Positions 61,902 through 64,000 of a DNA stretch of 64,000 bases are shown here, one piece after another; the first letter of the stretch is position 1; every line of letters begins with the position of its first letter. The notes under the pieces were generated by a model. It was not told the DNA's origin. It did no database searches and saw nothing but the letters and a program-made list of their open reading frames with translations. Both the position numbers and the translations under genes were made by a program. The stretch spans positions 1,104,636-1,168,635 of the forward strand of contig NZ_RJJE01000017.1 in the NCBI RefSeq assembly GCF_003721565.1, in the 5' to 3' direction. The DNA is from Rufibacter immobilis (GTDB taxonomy: Bacteria; Bacteroidota; Bacteroidia; Cytophagales; Hymenobacteraceae).

Positions 61902-63335
61902 CTACTGCCGCCAACCACCGCCCAGCGCCCGGTAAATATTCACTACCGCCTGCATCTGCTGCATTTTAGTTTCCACCAGGTCAAATCTGGACTCCAAGGC
62001 ATCGCGCTGCGTCATGAGTACTTCCATGTAGTCGGCACGGGCAGAGGTAAACAGATTGTTAGAGATCTCAATAGACTGCGTGAGCGCCTCCACTTCCCTA
62101 GACTTCAAGTCATAGCTTTTCTCCAGATTACTGATTTTAGCCACTTGGTTGACCACTTCTATGTACGCATTCAAAATGGTGCGCTCATAGTTGTACACCG
62201 CCTGAATCTGCTGGGCATTGGCACTAGCATACACCGCTTTGATGGCATTTCTATTCACCAAAGGCGCCGTGATATCCCCTGCCAGTGAGTACAGAATAGA
62301 CTCCGGCTTGAACAGATATGTGGGATTGAACGCCTGCAACCCTACTCCTGCCGTGATGCCCAGAGACGGGTAGAACCGAGCACGGGCCACCTGCACGTCC
62401 AGTTTAGACGCCGCCAGATTCAGCTCCGCCTGCCGTATGTCGGGGCGGTTGGCGAGCAACTGGGCGGGCACGCCTGTCTGCGTCACGGCGGGCACTATGC
62501 TTTCAAACGCCTGCGTGTTCCGCTGCACGGGCTGCGGGAATCTGCCCACCAGGAAATTGATGCGGTTTTCGGCCTCGGTGATCTTCTGCTGAATCTCGTA
62601 CTGCAGGCTTTGGGTATGCAGCACCTGGGCCTGGAACCGGCGCACGGGCAGTTCGGTCACGCGGGCGGCCTCCTTTTGCAATCGCACTATCTTGAGCACA
62701 TTGCTCTGGATGTCAATATTCTGCCGCACAATGGCCAGCTGCGTGTCCAGGGCCAGCAGCTCATAGTAGGCTTCGGCAATCTCAGAGATGAGGTTGGTCA
62801 CCATGAAGTTCTTGCCTTCCACGCTGGCCAAATACCGGTTCACCGCCGATTTTCTGGCGTTGCGCAGTTTGTGCCAAACATCCACTTCCCAGGTGGCATA
62901 CGCTCCCACCAGATAATCCTGAAGCGGCTCTGGCATCTCTTTGCCGGGCTCAATGTCGGTGGTGGCTTCGAGGGCGCCAATGTTGGTGAACCGGGCCACT
63001 TTGTCCACCCCGGCCCCGGCCCGCAGCCCCACCGATGGCAGGTATTCCCCTTTTCTGATTCTTACTTCGTTGCGGGCTATCTCAATTTCCTGTAAGGTAA
63101 TGTTCAGTTCCTGGTTGCGCTGCAAAGCCGTATCAATCAAGGCCGTAAGGAACGGGTCTGCAAAGAAATTCTTCCAGGGCACCTGCGCGGCGTTGGTGGT
63201 GTCCTGTGCGTTGGTATAATGCGCAGGTACGATTTTGTTTTCTGATTTCTGCACCAGCGTGGGAACACTGCACGCGGAATAGGTGAGGGTGACCAACGTT
63301 ATCCCCAACCAATTCCTGATTTTTCTATTGAACAT
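61902..63335 (-). CDS. NodT-family outer-membrane efflux lipoprotein
   Basis: A 477-residue outer-membrane factor of RND pumps: signal sequence with lipobox TYSAC (C22), then VPWKNFFADPFLTALIDTAL, LRAGAGVDKVARF, YATWEVDVWHKLRNARKSAV, LLANRPDIRQAELNLAASK and FYPSLGITAGVGLQAF, all typical of the NodT/OprM group. It overlaps the RND permease end by 11 bases (63325-63335) and is the last gene of the operon. Confidence 0.94.
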   Translation of the reverse strand: MFNRKIRNWLGITLVTLTYSACSVPTLVQKSENKIVPAHYTNAQDTTNAAQVPWKNFFADPFLTALIDTALQRNQELNITLQEIEIARNEVRIRKGEYLPSVGLRAGAGVDKVARFTNIGALEATTDIEPGKEMPEPLQDYLVGAYATWEVDVWHKLRNARKSAVNRYLASVEGKNFMVTNLISEIAEAYYELLALDTQLAIVRQNIDIQSNVLKIVRLQKEAARVTELPVRRFQAQVLHTQSLQYEIQQKITEAENRINFLVGRFPQPVQRNTQAFESIVPAVTQTGVPAQLLANRPDIRQAELNLAASKLDVQVARARFYPSLGITAGVGLQAFNPTYLFKPESILYSLAGDITAPLVNRNAIKAVYASANAQQIQAVYNYERTILNAYIEVVNQVAKISNLEKSYDLKSREVEALTQSIEISNNLFTSARADYMEVLMTQRDALESRFDLVETKMQQMQAVVNIYRALGGGWRQ

Positions 63336-64000
63336 GGGTTTCCGTTTCTAGTGGTTGGACAAAATGATCGTTGGCGTGCACATAATCTTCGGTGAGGGTG
63401 GTTTCCTCCTCCCCTCTGATCAGTTTTCGGCCATCGGCCAAATGGCCGAAAATATAGTACAGACCGGGCACAATGATGACCCCGAAGATGGTCCCGAACA
63501 GCATGCCGCCCATGGCAGAGGCCCCTATGGTGCGGTTCCCGATGGCGCCTGCCCCCGTGGCGATAATCAACGGAATCAAACCCGCTATAAAGGCGAACGA
63601 AGTCATCAAGATAGGCCGGAAACGCACTTTGGCTCCTTCAATGGCGGCATCAAAGATGGAGGCTCCCTGCTGCCGTTTGAGCACGGCGAACTCCACAATC
63701 AAAACCGCGTTTTTACCCAGGAGCCCCACCAGCATGATGAGCCCAATCTGAGCGTAGATGTTGTTCTCCAGGCCCATGAGTTGCAGCAGCAGGAAAGACC
63801 CAAATACCCCCACCGGCAACGAGAACACCACCGCCAACGGAATAATAAAGCTTTCATACTGCGCCGCCAACACAAAATACACGAACGCCAACACAATCGC
63901 GAAGACGTAGATGGACTCATTCCCGCGGGTGGACTCGTCATAGGAAAGCCCTTCCCAGGCAATGTCATAGCCCTTCGGCAGAGACGTGGCCGCTACTTCT
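63325..64000 (-). CDS. RND (HAE1) efflux permease, C-terminal part only
   Basis: Open at the window edge: the frame reads through base 64000 without a start. The 224 codons visible cover the last periplasmic end (LPKGYDIAWEGLSYDESTRG) and transmembrane helices 8-12 with ENNIYAQIGLIMLVGLLGKN (helix 10-11 region), VRFRPILMTSFAFIAGLIPL and GASAMGGMLFGTIFGVIIVP, as in AcrB/MexB. The proton-driven pump exports hydrophobic compounds via the NodT channel behind it; the adaptor gene is expected upstream, outside the window. Confidence 0.95.
   Translation of the reverse strand, partial: EVAATSLPKGYDIAWEGLSYDESTRGNESIYVFAIVLAFVYFVLAAQYESFIIPLAVVFSLPVGVFGSFLLLQLMGLENNIYAQIGLIMLVGLLGKNAVLIVEFAVLKRQQGASIFDAAIEGAKVRFRPILMTSFAFIAGLIPLIIATGAGAIGNRTIGASAMGGMLFGTIFGVIIVPGLYYIFGHLADGRKLIRGEEETTLTEDYVHANDHFVQPLETETHVQ

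Overview
The window looks like chromosomal DNA from a Bacteroidota bacterium, most likely order Cytophagales and family Hymenobacteraceae (Rufibacter/Pontibacter-like; an inference). Signs of this are promoters of the form TTTG-N20-TAnnTTTG, a SusC-like/CarboxypepD_reg outer-membrane receptor, a TPR/PD40/OmpA protein of the PorE type, a glycosidase with a T9SS-like tail, few Shine-Dalgarno sites, and dozens of short intergenic hairpins. Most genes are GC-rich housekeeping or metabolic genes; two AT-rich islands stand out.

Layout. 1-4100: end of a START-domain gene, then an aromatic amino acid operon (pheA, aminotransferase, DAHP synthase/chorismate mutase) behind a Tyr/Phe leader peptide with an attenuator. 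4.1-13.4 kb: secreted PQQ-type sugar dehydrogenase-like lipoprotein, alpha/beta hydrolase, TonB-receptor-like barrel, large FAD/Fe-S D-2-hydroxyacid dehydrogenase. 13.4-16.9 kb: AT-rich island 1 with three genes, two carrying PD-(D/E)XK-like motifs and the third interrupted by an in-frame stop; its right edge cuts into a truncated SRPBCC gene. 17-22 kb: quinone reductase-like gene, a repeat-rich gap, a YkgJ-type cysteine-cluster protein, and an SDR-TetR pair with three matching palindromic operators. 22-31.4 kb: DUF1801, DUF2200, rlmF, a GH10-like glycosidase, a K+ channel with a zinc-ribbon tail, a YjbR-type protein, a 39-residue membrane peptide, KAS III, a flavin monooxygenase and DUF3822. 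31.4-44.8 kb: cytochrome oxidase subunit III, small unknown genes, a broken STAS-like gene, hydrolase, SDR, map, DEAD-box helicase, a DoxX-like membrane protein, ligA, the OmpA protein and queE.

44.9-50.2 kb: threonine operon (aspartokinase, thrB, thrC) behind a Thr/Ile-rich leader peptide, then convergent folD. 50.4-55.1 kb: TetR-TolC-HlyD-EmrB efflux operon with an 18-bp palindrome in its promoter. 55.4-59 kb: DUF4184, a c-type cytochrome with a suspect 5' end, lepA. 59.4-61.0 kb: AT-rich island 2, an uncharacterised two-gene module. 61.2-64 kb: a frameshifted dihydrofolate reductase-family pseudogene, then a NodT-type outer-membrane factor and the end of an RND efflux pump running off the window.

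The strongest signals are the two amino acid attenuators, the roughly 25-copy hairpin family whose outer arms differ between loci but stay complementary, the two AT-rich accessory modules, and four genes disabled by stops, frameshift or truncation. No rRNA, tRNA, CRISPR array, transposase or integrase was recognised.
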